Assembly (NCBI RefSeq): GCF_028200735.1
Contig: NZ_JAQKPV010000008.1
Coordinates: 229,550 to 293,549 of the forward strand
DNA from: Streptomyces sp. ACA25
Lineage (GTDB): Bacteria > Actinomycetota > Actinomycetes > Streptomycetales > Streptomycetaceae
Length of the DNA: 64,000 nt
Reading direction: 5' to 3'
A program made the position numbers and the translations under genes. Shown here piece by piece: positions 20,329 through 29,047 of this stretch. Numbering within the stretch: the stretch's first letter is position 1; each line of letters starts with the position of its first letter. The notes under the pieces were generated by a model. The model was not told the DNA's origin. It was given only the letters and a program-made list of their open reading frames with translations, and searched no databases.

Positions 20329-21549
20329 ATGGCATCGATTCGCAGGCGGCCGGCAGGTCGCCGAGTCGCGTTCGCAGCCGCGGCCGCGGCCGTGGTTCTC
20401 GCACTGACGGCCTCCGCCTGCGGCCCCGGTGACGACGACGCGAGCAACGACGGTAAGGGCCCGGAGGCGTCACCGGGTACGGATCTGGGTGAGTGGCAGG
20501 AGCTGCTGGACCAGCTGCCGATCGACATCGACATCGACGCGTGGATGGAAGGCGGCTGGGCCGACTGGGAGAAGGACGAGTGGCTCAGCGAGGCCGGCCA
20601 GTACATCAGCATCATCATCGATGACTTCTGGGACTCCGACCGGATGCGCGAGGCCGAGGACCGGGACAAGTCCATCGACGAGGACGACATCGACGAGGGT
20701 GCCGGTCCGGGCCCGGGAGAGTCCAGCGACCCGGCGGACGACCGCGGCGCGACCGACCCGACTCCGGCCCCGGTGGACGCCGTCGCGGTGGACACGCCGT
20801 ACAACCTCAACGCGGCAGTGGTCGGAAAGGTGTTCATGGAGACACCGGACGGCCCGATGGTCTGCTCGGGCGCGGTGGTGAAGGACCCCGGCAATCCCGG
20901 CACGTCGAACCTGGTGGCCACCGCGGGGCACTGTGTGCACGCGGGTGCGGAGGGCGGCTGGTTCCGGAACATCGCCTTCGCCCCGGCGTACAACGACCGG
21001 GGCGCCGACGCCTCCGAGCTGGAGAGCATGCCGTTCGAGGAGCAGGCCCCCTACGGCATCTGGTGGACCGACCTGGTCGGTACCACGGACTACTGGGTCG
21101 AGAACGGCACCGACGAGGGCGGCAACGGCGCCCACCAGGACTTCGCGGTGATGCGGGTGCAGCCCGAGGACGGCGGCGGGGCGTCTCTGGAGGAGTCGGT
21201 CGGCGCCGCGGTCGACATCAACTTCCAGGCACCCGCGGTCTCCGGGCTCGGCGCGACGCAGGTCTACGGATACCCCGCGGCCCCGCCCTTCGACGGCATG
21301 CTGATGTACCAGTGCTCCGACCAGCCGACCCGGCTCTCGCTGGACTGGTCCGAGCCGGTGATGTACCGCGTCGGCTGCACCATGACGGGCGGCTCCTCGG
21401 GCGGACCGTGGCTGGCCCAGGGGTCCGGCGGTGACCCGGAGCTGATCTCGGTGACCTCCATCGGCCCCTACGACAGCACCTGGCTCGCCGGCCCGCGCCT
21501 GGAGGACGAGGCGCAGGGCGTGTTCGACGAGGTCCGCACCTCGCCGTGA
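20329..21549 (+). CDS. Secreted lipoprotein with trypsin-like serine protease domain
   Basis: 406 residues from the ATG at 20329 (AGGGGGA 8 bases upstream). An Arg-rich n-region and Ala/Val core end in TASAC, giving a probable lipid-modified C31. A very acidic linker follows (about residues 32-155), with alternating Asp/Ile and Trp-rich segments and a DEDDIDEG stretch. The protease domain has the catalytic triad pattern: His in ATAGHC, Asp in HQDFAVM, Ser in GGSSGGPW. This is the chymotrypsin-fold layout of V8/glutamyl-endopeptidase-like secreted proteases. It is probably anchored outside the membrane. Target unknown. The gene stands alone and is followed by a perfect 21-bp terminator stem. 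Confidence 0.85.
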   Translation: MASIRRRPAGRRVAFAAAAAAVVLALTASACGPGDDDASNDGKGPEASPGTDLGEWQELLDQLPIDIDIDAWMEGGWADWEKDEWLSEAGQYISIIIDDFWDSDRMREAEDRDKSIDEDDIDEGAGPGPGESSDPADDRGATDPTPAPVDAVAVDTPYNLNAAVVGKVFMETPDGPMVCSGAVVKDPGNPGTSNLVATAGHCVHAGAEGGWFRNIAFAPAYNDRGADASELESMPFEEQAPYGIWWTDLVGTTDYWVENGTDEGGNGAHQDFAVMRVQPEDGGGASLEESVGAAVDINFQAPAVSGLGATQVYGYPAAPPFDGMLMYQCSDQPTRLSLDWSEPVMYRVGCTMTGGSSGGPWLAQGSGGDPELISVTSIGPYDSTWLAGPRLEDEAQGVFDEVRTSP

Positions 21550-21567
21550 CCCTCCTCAGCGCTCGCT

Positions 21568-21635
21568 GACACCGGGAAGGGCCCGGGACAGCACGCCGCA
21601 CGCCGGCCGTGTCGTCCCGGGCCCTTCCCGGTGTC
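21568..21635. terminator. Bidirectional terminator between the protease gene and panD
   Basis: A perfect 21-bp stem (21568-21588 with 21615-21635) encloses a ~26-base loop. It lies between two convergent genes (stops at 21549 and 21651) and can serve both. Confidence 0.85.
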
Positions 21636-21650
21636 CCGCCGCGGCTCCGG

Positions 21651-22073
21651 TCAGCCGCGGACGGTGGAGAGCGGGCTCCGTTCGGTACGGCTCCCGGGCA
21701 CCGGCACGGACGGGTCGGCGCCCAGTTGCACGATGCGGTTGTCCGCGTCGACATGGACGACGGCGGGCTTCAGCGCACGGGCCTCGGCGTCCTCCACCTG
21801 GGCGTAGCTGATCAGGATGACCAGATCTCCCGGGTGCACCAGATGCGCCGCCGCACCGTTGACGCCGATCACCCCGGAGCCCCGCTCGCCCTCGATCACA
21901 TAGGTCTCCAGCCGGCTGCCGTTGTCGATGTCGACGATGTGCACGAGCTCACCGGGCAGCAGATCGGCGGCGTCCATCAGATCGGCGTCCACCGTCACCG
22001 ATCCCACGTAGTGCAGGTCGGCATGGGTGACCGTGGCCCGGTGAATCTTGGATTTGAACATGGTACGCAGCAT
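21651..22073 (-). CDS. panD: Aspartate 1-decarboxylase
   Basis: 140 residues, the usual size. PanD makes beta-alanine for pantothenate and coenzyme A. It is synthesised as a proenzyme that cleaves itself between G24 and S25 (HYVGSVTVD), turning S25 into the pyruvoyl cofactor. [12 protein letters not shown] and the [20 protein letters not shown] strand are family hallmarks. The C-terminal ~20 residues are an extra Ser/Pro tail. It is monocistronic here, with no panB or panC beside it. Confidence 0.96.
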   Translation of the reverse strand: MLRTMFKSKIHRATVTHADLHYVGSVTVDADLMDAADLLPGELVHIVDIDNGSRLETYVIEGERGSGVIGVNGAAAHLVHPGDLVILISYAQVEDAEARALKPAVVHVDADNRIVQLGADPSVPVPGSRTERSPLSTVRG

Positions 22074-22225
22074 TGCGGCACTCCTGGATCTTGGCTCCCT
22101 GCCTGCCTGTGCAGGTCAAGGGCGGTTTCCGTAGCCTTCGACACGTCGCGCACCCGGTCGGCTGTCACCAGGCTCCGCGAGACTCCTGCTGACCGGCTGC
22201 TGACTTTCCTTGCGTGCCGCCGGCT

Positions 22226-22259
22226 CGGGGCGGAGGGCCTGCGCAGGCCCTCCGCCCCG
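22226..22259. repeat. 34-bp perfect loopless palindrome
   Basis: Two 17-base arms are exact reverse complements (core GGCCTGCGCAGGCC), with no loop. It is 153 bases upstream of the panD start. Confidence 0.6.
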
Positions 22260-22287
22260 TGCCGTGACGACCACCCCAGCGTACGCA

Positions 22288-22358
22288 ACCGCCCCGCAGC
22301 CTCGGCAGGGGCCTTCCTCGGGTACCGGGGGAGGCCCCTGCCGAGGCTGCGGGGCGGT
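22288..22358. terminator. Hairpin with a perfect 26-bp stem in the panD-miaA gap
   Basis: Arms 22288-22313 and 22333-22358 are exact reverse complements with a 19-base GC-rich loop that can itself pair partly. It has terminator strength, but no known gene ends here. It could terminate an unannotated small transcript or act as an insulator between divergent promoters. Confidence 0.5.
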
Positions 22359-22376
22359 GTTCCCGCCCGGGGGGCG

Positions 22377-22415
22377 CCGATGCCCGGGCGGGCGCCCGGC
22401 CCGTCCGGGCATCGG
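22377..22415. repeat. Third inverted repeat, 11-bp stem, close to miaA
   Basis: Arms 22377-22387 and 22405-22415 (core GATGCCCGG) pair perfectly over a 17-base loop. It ends 46 bases before the miaA start, so it could lie in the miaA 5' leader. Confidence 0.45.
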
Positions 22416-22461
22416 CCCCTGGCGGGGCGGGGCCGGCCCGCCGTTCTGGGAGACTGCAGGG

Positions 22462-23409
22462 GTGAACAGCTCAGCCACCTCCCCCCTGGTCATCGCCGTG
22501 GTCGGCGCCACCGCGGCCGGGAAGTCCGATCTGGGTGCGGCGCTGGCCGGACGACTGGGCTCGGAGGTGATCAACGCCGACTCCATGCAGCTGTACCGCG
22601 GTATGGACATCGGCACGGCGAAGCTGCCGGCGGCCGAGCGCCGGGGGGTTCCGCACCGGCTGCTGGACGTCCTCGATGTCACGGAGACAGCCAGCGTCGC
22701 CGAGTACCAGCGGCTCGCCCGAGCCGAGATCGACCGCCTGCTGGCCGACAACCGCGTCCCCGTACTGGTCGGCGGCTCCGGACTGTACATCCGGGGTGCC
22801 GTCGACAGGCTGGAGTTCCCGGGCACCGACCCGCGGGTCCGCGCCCGGCTGGAGGAGCAACTCTCCGAGGACGGCAGCGGCGCGCTGCACACCCGGCTCG
22901 CGGCGGCCGACCCGCGCGCCGCGGCGGCGATTCTGCCGAGCAACGGCCGGCGGATCGTCCGGGCCCTGGAGGTCATCGAGATCACCGGCCGCCCCTTCAG
23001 CGCGCATCTCCCCGCCCCGGGCGAGGAGCAGTCAGTCCACCCCACTCTCTTCCTGGGTATCGAGGTGGGCAGGCCCGAACTGGATGCCCGCATCGCCGCG
23101 CGGGTGGACGCCATGTGGGAGGCAGGGCTGGTGGACGAGGTGCGCGCACTGGAGCGTGCCGGGCTGCGGGAGGGCCGCACCGCTTCACGTGCGCTCGGGT
23201 ACCAGCAGGTGCTCGCCGCGCTGGCGGGCGAGTGCACCGACGACGAGGCACGCGCGGAGACCGTGCGCGCCACCAAGCGCTTCGCGCGCCGACAGGAGAG
23301 CTGGTTCCGCCGGGACCGGCGGGTGCTCTGGCTGGACGGCTCGGAAGGGGCCCGGGAGCAGTTGGAGAAGCACGCCTGGGCGTGCGTCGAACGGACGGTC
23401 ACATCCTGA
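22462..23409 (+). CDS. miaA: tRNA dimethylallyltransferase
   Basis: 315 residues from the GTG at 22462 (GGGAG about 9 bases upstream). The upstream in-frame extension to 22210 runs through the hairpins and is rejected. MiaA transfers a dimethylallyl group to N6 of A37 in tRNAs reading UNN codons. P-loop GATAAGKSD is at 15-23, followed by NADSMQLYRGMDIGTAK, VLVGGSGLYIRGA and the C-terminal RQESWFRRDRRVLWL region. Its product is the substrate of MiaB, encoded about 8 kb away. Confidence 0.97.
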   Translation: MNSSATSPLVIAVVGATAAGKSDLGAALAGRLGSEVINADSMQLYRGMDIGTAKLPAAERRGVPHRLLDVLDVTETASVAEYQRLARAEIDRLLADNRVPVLVGGSGLYIRGAVDRLEFPGTDPRVRARLEEQLSEDGSGALHTRLAAADPRAAAAILPSNGRRIVRALEVIEITGRPFSAHLPAPGEEQSVHPTLFLGIEVGRPELDARIAARVDAMWEAGLVDEVRALERAGLREGRTASRALGYQQVLAALAGECTDDEARAETVRATKRFARRQESWFRRDRRVLWLDGSEGAREQLEKHAWACVERTVTS

Positions 23410-23517
23410 TCACGTGATGGCATCGGGTCACTCCGGGCGGCCTGCTGCGGGCCTCGGGCGTGCCATCATCGAACAATGCTGCAGCCGTGAAGCCGTGAGT
23501 TGGGAGGGCGCGTGGCG

Positions 23518-24015
23518 ATGGAGGCCAGCCCTCGCAGGAGTGAAGACCGTACGGTCGACCCCGCGTCGGAACACCCGCCGAACGCGGCCGGGGAGAGCGT
23601 GCCGGAGGCCCTCGGGGAGGAGCTCCGGGGCTTCCCCGAGCTGCCCGACGGCATCACCGGCGACCTCGACGACCGCATGGAATCCTATGCGGAGCTGCGG
23701 CCCCCGCGGCGGCTGAGGCTGATCCAGCTGGCCCCGATCGTGATACTGAGCCTGCTCGGCTCACTGATGTTCGCCTTCCCCCTCGCCTTCGCCTTCGACG
23801 AGGCGGGCCCGGTCGTCGCGATGCTCGGCCTGCTCATCGGCTGCAGCGCGGCCGGCTGGGGAATGATGGCGGCCCGCCGGGTCGGTTACACCTGGCCGGG
23901 GCTGCCGCCCCGCGGATCGGGACACCGCCCCGCCTGGCGCATCCTCGGCAGCTACGGGCTGGCCATGCTGGTGCTCGCCGCTCTGGCCGTCTGGCGCGTC
24001 GCCGCCCTGCGCTGA
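23518..24015 (+). CDS. Small membrane protein of unknown function
   Basis: 165 residues from the ATG at 23518. A GTG at 23512 is also possible, and both share GGGAGGG upstream. The N-terminal ~65 residues are acidic and polar. Three hydrophobic segments follow (around APIVILSLLGSLMFAFPLAF, AMLGLLIGCSAAGWGMMA and YGLAMLVLAALAVWRVAAL). I do not recognise the family. It sits between miaA and dapF on the same strand (gaps 108 and 46 bases), an arrangement I recall as conserved in Streptomyces. Confidence 0.75.
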   Translation: MEASPRRSEDRTVDPASEHPPNAAGESVPEALGEELRGFPELPDGITGDLDDRMESYAELRPPRRLRLIQLAPIVILSLLGSLMFAFPLAFAFDEAGPVVAMLGLLIGCSAAGWGMMAARRVGYTWPGLPPRGSGHRPAWRILGSYGLAMLVLAALAVWRVAALR

Positions 24016-24061
24016 CGGCCCCCGCCCCCGCCGGGTGCTGCGGCCCCGTACGATCGGTTCC

Positions 24062-24937
24062 GTGAGCACTCCGGCGCAGCCCGTGCCGTTCCTCAAGGGA
24101 CACGGCACCCAGAACGACTTCGTGATCATCCCGGACCCGGACGGCCGGCTCGACCTGTCCGCAGGCGCTGTCGCGCGGCTGTGCGACCGGCGGGCCGGCA
24201 TCGGAGGGGACGGCCTGCTGCGCGTGGTGCGGTCCGCCGCACTTCCCGAGGGCCGGGCACTCGCCGGTGAGGCCGAATGGTTCATGGACTACCGCAACAG
24301 CGACGGCAGCGTCGCGGAGATGTGCGGAAACGGCGTCCGGGTCTTCGCCCGCTATCTCCAGCGGGCCGGCCTCGCCGGGGACGGTGAACTGCCGGTGGCC
24401 ACCCGGGCGGGTGTGCGCCGGGCCCGGCTGAGCGGGACGGACGCCCCTGCGGTCGCCATGGGGCGGGCCGGGCTGCCGGACGGGCCGGAAACGTCGGTGA
24501 CCGTGACGGTGGCGGACCGCAGCTGGCCCGCCCACCGCATCGACATGGGGAACCCGCACGCCGTGGCGTTCGTCGCCGACCTGGCCGAGGCCGGTCCCCT
24601 GCGCGAACCGCCGGTTGTCGCTCCGGCAACCGCCTACCCCGACGGCACCAATGTCGAGTTCGTCGTGGACCGCGGCCCGCGGCACGTCGCGCTCCGGGTG
24701 CACGAACGCGGCTCCGGCGAGACCCGCAGCTGCGGCACCGGAGCCTGCGCCGTGATGGTGGCCGCCGCCCGCCGCGACGGCCGGGATCCGGCGAAGGACG
24801 GGCGGCCCGCGACCTACACCGTCGATGTCCCCGGAGGCCGGCTCCGCATCACGGAGGGCATCGACGGAGACATCACCCTGACCGGACCGGCCGTCATCGT
24901 CGCCGAGGGCACCCTGGAGCCGGGCTGGTGGGACTAG
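24062..24937 (+). CDS. dapF: Diaminopimelate epimerase
   Basis: 291 residues from the GTG at 24062. DapF converts LL- to meso-diaminopimelate for lysine and peptidoglycan. Streptomyces uses LL-DAP in its wall, so here the enzyme chiefly feeds lysine synthesis. The two catalytic cysteines are C88 (EMCGNGVRVFAR) and C224 (SCGTGACAVM). FLKGHGTQNDFVI at the N-terminus is characteristic. Upstream ribosome binding is weak, which could mean coupling to the preceding membrane-protein gene. Confidence 0.96.
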   Translation: MSTPAQPVPFLKGHGTQNDFVIIPDPDGRLDLSAGAVARLCDRRAGIGGDGLLRVVRSAALPEGRALAGEAEWFMDYRNSDGSVAEMCGNGVRVFARYLQRAGLAGDGELPVATRAGVRRARLSGTDAPAVAMGRAGLPDGPETSVTVTVADRSWPAHRIDMGNPHAVAFVADLAEAGPLREPPVVAPATAYPDGTNVEFVVDRGPRHVALRVHERGSGETRSCGTGACAVMVAAARRDGRDPAKDGRPATYTVDVPGGRLRITEGIDGDITLTGPAVIVAEGTLEPGWWD

Positions 24938-25143
24938 TACCGGTCGTGTCCCGGCCCGCACTGACTGAGTTTCAGCCGACTTTCCCGGAACAAAACGCGC
25001 CTGAAAGGGTGATCTTTCACGAGAAGGACGGCCGATGACCGGATACGCGTGGTGGGCTCGGTAACATCAAGCACCGGCGCCGCAGCGGGATCACGGGTCA
25101 CGACTGCCCCCAGGGCCGGTCGGTGAGACCGCGGGAGGTGCCC

Positions 25144-27279
25144 ATGAGCGCAGAGACGACGGGTCCGAGCAGCCCGGCCCGCGACAGGCGCGCACATCGC
25201 ATGGATGTCGGCCGCCTGCGCCGGTTCGGCCGGGCTGCCGTCCTCGGTCCCGCCACCCGCAGCAGGCTCCCCGATGCCATCGAGCATGTCGCCCAGGCAC
25301 ACCGGCGTCACCACCCGCGGGCGGAACTCGGCGCGCTGAGCCGGGCCTACGTACTCGCCGAGCACGCCCACCGCGGCCAGTTCCGCAAGAGCGGCGACCC
25401 GTACATCACCCACCCGCTGGCCGTGACACTGATTCTGGCCGAACTCGGCGCCGAGACCACCACCTTGACGGCTTCACTGCTTCACGACACCGTCGAGGAC
25501 ACCGAGGTGACGCTCGCTCAGGTGCACGCCGAGTTCGGGCCGGAGGTGGGCCATCTCGTCGACGGCGTCACCAAGCTGGAGAAGGTGGACTACGGGTCCG
25601 CGGCCGAGCCCGAGACCTTCCGCAAGATGCTCGTGGCCGCGGGCAGCGACGTGCGGGTGATGTCCATCAAGCTGGCCGACCGGTTGCACAACATGCGCAC
25701 CCTCGGCGTGATGCGCCCCGAGAAGCAGGCGCGCATCGCCCGGGTAACCCGGGACGTGCTCATCCCGCTCGCCGAGCGGCTCGGCATCCAGGTACTCAAG
25801 ACCGAACTGGAGGATCTGGTGTTCGCGATCCTCCATCCGGAGGAACACGCCCGTGCCGCCGGCCTGATCAAGGAGCGCGCACGGCTGCCCGATCCGCTCG
25901 CCCCGGACGCCGAGGCCGTGCGGACCGTTCTGCGGGAGGCCGGCATCACCGCCGAAGTGCACATCCGGCCGCGGCACGTGCTGTCCGTGCACCGTGCCGG
26001 AGTGAAGCGCGGCGGTCTGGGCCCGTGCGACTACGGGCGGCTGCTGATCCTCGTCGGCGAGGACGCGGACTGTTACGCGGTCCTGGGCGAGCTGCACACG
26101 TGTTTCACTCCGGTGGTCTCGGAGTTCAAGGACTTCATCGCGGCACCCAAGTTCAACCTGTACCAGTCGCTGCACACGGCGTTCGCCAATGACAGCGGGC
26201 AGGTCGCCGAGGTCCTGGTCCGCACCCACCGGATGCACCGGGTCGCCGAGGCCGGGGTGATCGCGCTGGGTGACCCGCACGGGGGCGGGCACGGCGACCC
26301 CGGGGAGGACGGCGAGCGGGTCGACCCCACCCGGCCCGGCTGGCTTTCCCGGCTGCTGGAGTGGCAGCAGCAGGCCCCCGACCCCGACACCTTCTGGACC
26401 GAGCTGCGCGACGAGCTGGCCCAGGACCGGGAAATCACCGTCTTCGCCGAGCAGGCTGCCGAAGGCCCGCTGCAACTGCCCGTGGGGGCCACCTGTGTGG
26501 ACGCCGCCTACGCCCGGCACGGACAGGACGCCCACAGCTGCATCGGTGCCCGGGTCAACGGCCGGCTGGCCACTCTGCGCACCGTGCTGCACGACGGGGA
26601 CACGCTGCACGTGCTGCTGGCGCCCGACAGCGGCTCGGGCCCGTCCCCCGAATGGCTGGACCACGCCAGGACGCCGGCCGCCCGCATCCCGATCAGGCAC
26701 TGGCTGGACAGCCGCCGGAATGCCCGGGCCGAGGCCCGCGCAGCGGCCCCGACAGCCGGCCCGAAGGAAGAGCCCGCCGGCCGGGCAGCCGCACCCGCGG
26801 CGCCCGAGCCCGCCGGCTCCCCCGAGGAACAGGCCGCGGTGGTGGCCGACGCACCCGCCACCGGCATCCGGCTGGCCGGATGCTGCACCCCGGTGCCGCC
26901 CGACGAGGTGCGCGGGTTCGCGGTCCGCGGCGGCCATGTCACCGTGCACCGCACCGGCTGTCCGGTCACCGCCCGGATGACGGCTGCGGGCCGGTCCCCG
27001 GTCCGGGTGAGCTGGCGCGCGGAAGCGGTCGGCTGCCGCGTCACCCTCCGGGCTGAGGCGCTGGGCCGCCCGCACCTCCTGGCCGACCTGACCGAAGCCC
27101 TCGCCTCGCACGGTGCCTCGGTCCTGCAGGCCCAGGTCGAGCCGCCACGCGAACAGCGGGTCCGGCACACCTACACCCTGCGGCTGCCGGACGCCACCGG
27201 CCTCCCGAGGCTGATGCGGGCGATGCGCCGCGTCCCCGGGGTCTACGACGTCGCGAGAGCGGTCCGCACCCGGGCTTGA
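25144..27279 (+). CDS. rshA: RelA/SpoT homologue (RshA-type) with intact hydrolase and altered synthetase motifs
   Basis: 711 residues from the ATG at 25144 (GGGAGGTG upstream). The N-terminal HD hydrolase domain retains its metal and catalytic residues: H74, H90, H114-D115 (LLHDTVEDT) and D179 (KLADRLHNM), so it should degrade (p)ppGpp. The synthetase domain (about 265-365) keeps KFNLYQSLHT, but its EVQIRT motif reads EVLVRT (Q to L at 358), the DLxGxRI motif around D296 reads DYGRLLI, and the RPKHxxSIxxK block reads RPRHVLSVHRA. Synthetase activity is therefore doubtful. A TGS domain (about 420-500), an Ala/Pro-rich linker and a C-terminal ACT domain follow. S. coelicolor has a second RSH gene called rshA besides relA, and this matches it by context. 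Confidence 0.88.
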   Translation: MSAETTGPSSPARDRRAHRMDVGRLRRFGRAAVLGPATRSRLPDAIEHVAQAHRRHHPRAELGALSRAYVLAEHAHRGQFRKSGDPYITHPLAVTLILAELGAETTTLTASLLHDTVEDTEVTLAQVHAEFGPEVGHLVDGVTKLEKVDYGSAAEPETFRKMLVAAGSDVRVMSIKLADRLHNMRTLGVMRPEKQARIARVTRDVLIPLAERLGIQVLKTELEDLVFAILHPEEHARAAGLIKERARLPDPLAPDAEAVRTVLREAGITAEVHIRPRHVLSVHRAGVKRGGLGPCDYGRLLILVGEDADCYAVLGELHTCFTPVVSEFKDFIAAPKFNLYQSLHTAFANDSGQVAEVLVRTHRMHRVAEAGVIALGDPHGGGHGDPGEDGERVDPTRPGWLSRLLEWQQQAPDPDTFWTELRDELAQDREITVFAEQAAEGPLQLPVGATCVDAAYARHGQDAHSCIGARVNGRLATLRTVLHDGDTLHVLLAPDSGSGPSPEWLDHARTPAARIPIRHWLDSRRNARAEARAAAPTAGPKEEPAGRAAAPAAPEPAGSPEEQAAVVADAPATGIRLAGCCTPVPPDEVRGFAVRGGHVTVHRTGCPVTARMTAAGRSPVRVSWRAEAVGCRVTLRAEALGRPHLLADLTEALASHGASVLQAQVEPPREQRVRHTYTLRLPDATGLPRLMRAMRRVPGVYDVARAVRTRA

Positions 27280-27480
27280 GCGGGGCTGCGTGGCGCACCT
27301 CCACGGCTAATTCGGATGCCTCCCGGTACTGCCCGTGCCAGTATGGGAGCAGGCGCCCGTCCGCGAGCACCGTGCCCCGTCCGGGAATCATCCCGGCCGC
27401 CCTCGCGTTGATCCGGACAGCCGGAATGATGCGGAGCGCGTCCCTGTGCGCTCCTCCGACGTTGCTGACGTAAGGATCAC

Positions 27481-28965
27481 ATGACCTCTTCTTCCCTTCC
27501 TCAGGACAACCAGCGCACCGGCGCGGGCCGCCGGGCGGGCGCCCTGATGGATGAGGACGTCGCCTGGAACGGACTCAACGAGGAGCGCGACGGCGAGCAG
27601 TTCGACCGCGAGGAGCGGGCAGCGCTGCGGCGGGTCGGCGGCCTGTCCACCGAGCTCGAGGATGTCACCGAGGTCGAATACCGCCAGCTCCGGCTGGAGC
27701 GCGTGGTACTGGTCGGCGTCTGGACCTCCGGCACCGCCGCGGACGCGGAAAACTCCCTGGCCGAGCTCGCCGCCCTGGCCGAGACCGCGGGCGCGCAGGT
27801 GCTCGACGGCGTCATCCAGCGCCGGGACAAGCCGGACCCCGCCACCTACATCGGTTCCGGCAAGGCGCGGGAGCTGCGGGACATCGTGCTGGAGAGCGGC
27901 GCCGACACCGTCGTCTGCGACGGTGAGTTGAGCCCGGGCCAGCTCATCCACCTGGAGGACGTCGTCAAGGTCAAGGTGGTGGACCGCACCGCCCTGATCC
28001 TCGACATCTTCGCCCAGCACGCCAAGTCCCGGGAGGGCAAGGCGCAGGTGGCACTGGCCCAGATGCAGTACATGCTGCCGCGGCTGCGCGGCTGGGGTCA
28101 GTCGCTGTCCCGGCAGATGGGCGGTGGTGGGACCGGCTCGGCCGGCGGAGGCATGGCCACCCGTGGTCCCGGTGAGACCAAGATCGAGACGGACCGGCGG
28201 CGGATCCGCGAGAAGATGGCGAAGATGCGCCGGGAGATCGCGGAGATGAAGACCAGCCGCGACATCCAGCGGCAGGACCGCAAGCGGCACAAGGTTCCGT
28301 CGGTGGCCATCGCCGGGTACACGAACGCGGGCAAGTCCTCCCTGCTCAACCAGCTCACCGGAGCCGGCGTGCTGGTGCAGAACGCGCTGTTCGCCACCCT
28401 CGACCCCGCGGTGCGGCGGGCCGAGACCCCGAGCGGCCGGGTGTACACCCTGGCCGACACCGTCGGCTTCGTGCGGCATCTCCCGCACCATCTGGTCGAG
28501 GCGTTCCGCTCCACCATGGAGGAGGTCGGCGACTCCGACCTGATCCTGCACGTCGTCGACGGCGCGCACCCGGTGCCCGAGGAGCAGCTCGCCTCGGTGC
28601 GTGAGGTGATCCGTGAGGTCGGAGCGCAGAACATCCCGGAGATCGTGGTCATCAACAAGGCGGATCTCGCCGATGAGCTGACCCTGCAGCGGCTGCTGCG
28701 CACCGAGCCGCGGTCCATCGCGGTGTCGGCGCACACCGGCGAGGGCATGGACCGGCTGCTGGCCTGGATCGACGAGGAGCTCCCGCGTCCGGAGGTCGAG
28801 CTGGAGGCGCTGGTTCCGTACACCGAGGGGGGCCTGGTTTCCCGGGTGCACGCCGAGGGCGAGGTCCTGTCGGAGGAGCACACCGGCGAAGGGACCCTGC
28901 TGAAGGCGCAGGTGCACGGTGAGCTCGCGGCTCTCCTGGAACCGTACATCCCCGCGAAAGGCTGA
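27481..28965 (+). CDS. hflX: Ribosome-associated GTPase HflX
   Basis: 494 residues with AAGGA 5-7 bases before the ATG. The N-terminal HflX domain (about 70-270) includes DPATYIGSGKARELRD and the Gly-rich loop RQMGGGGTGSAGGG before a coiled, basic helix pair. The Era-like G domain begins near residue 275: G1 GYTNAGKSS (about 278-286), G3 DTVGFVRHLPH, G4 NKAD. HflX splits stalled or hibernating ribosomes and binds large subunits. The ~70-residue N-terminal extension is usual in actinobacteria. Confidence 0.95.
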   Translation: MTSSSLPQDNQRTGAGRRAGALMDEDVAWNGLNEERDGEQFDREERAALRRVGGLSTELEDVTEVEYRQLRLERVVLVGVWTSGTAADAENSLAELAALAETAGAQVLDGVIQRRDKPDPATYIGSGKARELRDIVLESGADTVVCDGELSPGQLIHLEDVVKVKVVDRTALILDIFAQHAKSREGKAQVALAQMQYMLPRLRGWGQSLSRQMGGGGTGSAGGGMATRGPGETKIETDRRRIREKMAKMRREIAEMKTSRDIQRQDRKRHKVPSVAIAGYTNAGKSSLLNQLTGAGVLVQNALFATLDPAVRRAETPSGRVYTLADTVGFVRHLPHHLVEAFRSTMEEVGDSDLILHVVDGAHPVPEEQLASVREVIREVGAQNIPEIVVINKADLADELTLQRLLRTEPRSIAVSAHTGEGMDRLLAWIDEELPRPEVELEALVPYTEGGLVSRVHAEGEVLSEEHTGEGTLLKAQVHGELAALLEPYIPAKG

Positions 28966-29000
28966 CGCCCCACCGCGCCGTCGTCCCCCGCCACGCACCA

Positions 29001-29029
29001 CGGGCCCGCACTCGGAAGAGGCGGGCCCG
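29001..29029. terminator. Bidirectional terminator between hflX and the extradiol-like gene
   Basis: CGGGCCCGC pairs perfectly with GCGGGCCCG (9 bp, 11-base loop) between convergent genes with stops at 28965 and 29048. Confidence 0.7.
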
Positions 29030-29047
29030 CGGTACGTGCCGCGCCGG

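Larger units (their letters stand above)
22074..22461. other. 388-bp divergent panD-miaA gap with three strong hairpins
   Basis: Both genes point away from this region, so it should hold only promoters, yet it carries three consecutive inverted repeats (listed separately). No open reading frame with a good start and codon bias was found. It may hide a small RNA gene or be the scar of a lost gene. Confidence 0.6.

Noticed and set aside
23409..23418. 10-bp palindrome ATCACGTGAT after miaA
   Set aside because: It is short, overlaps the end of the miaA coding region and has no second copy, so it is likely chance.
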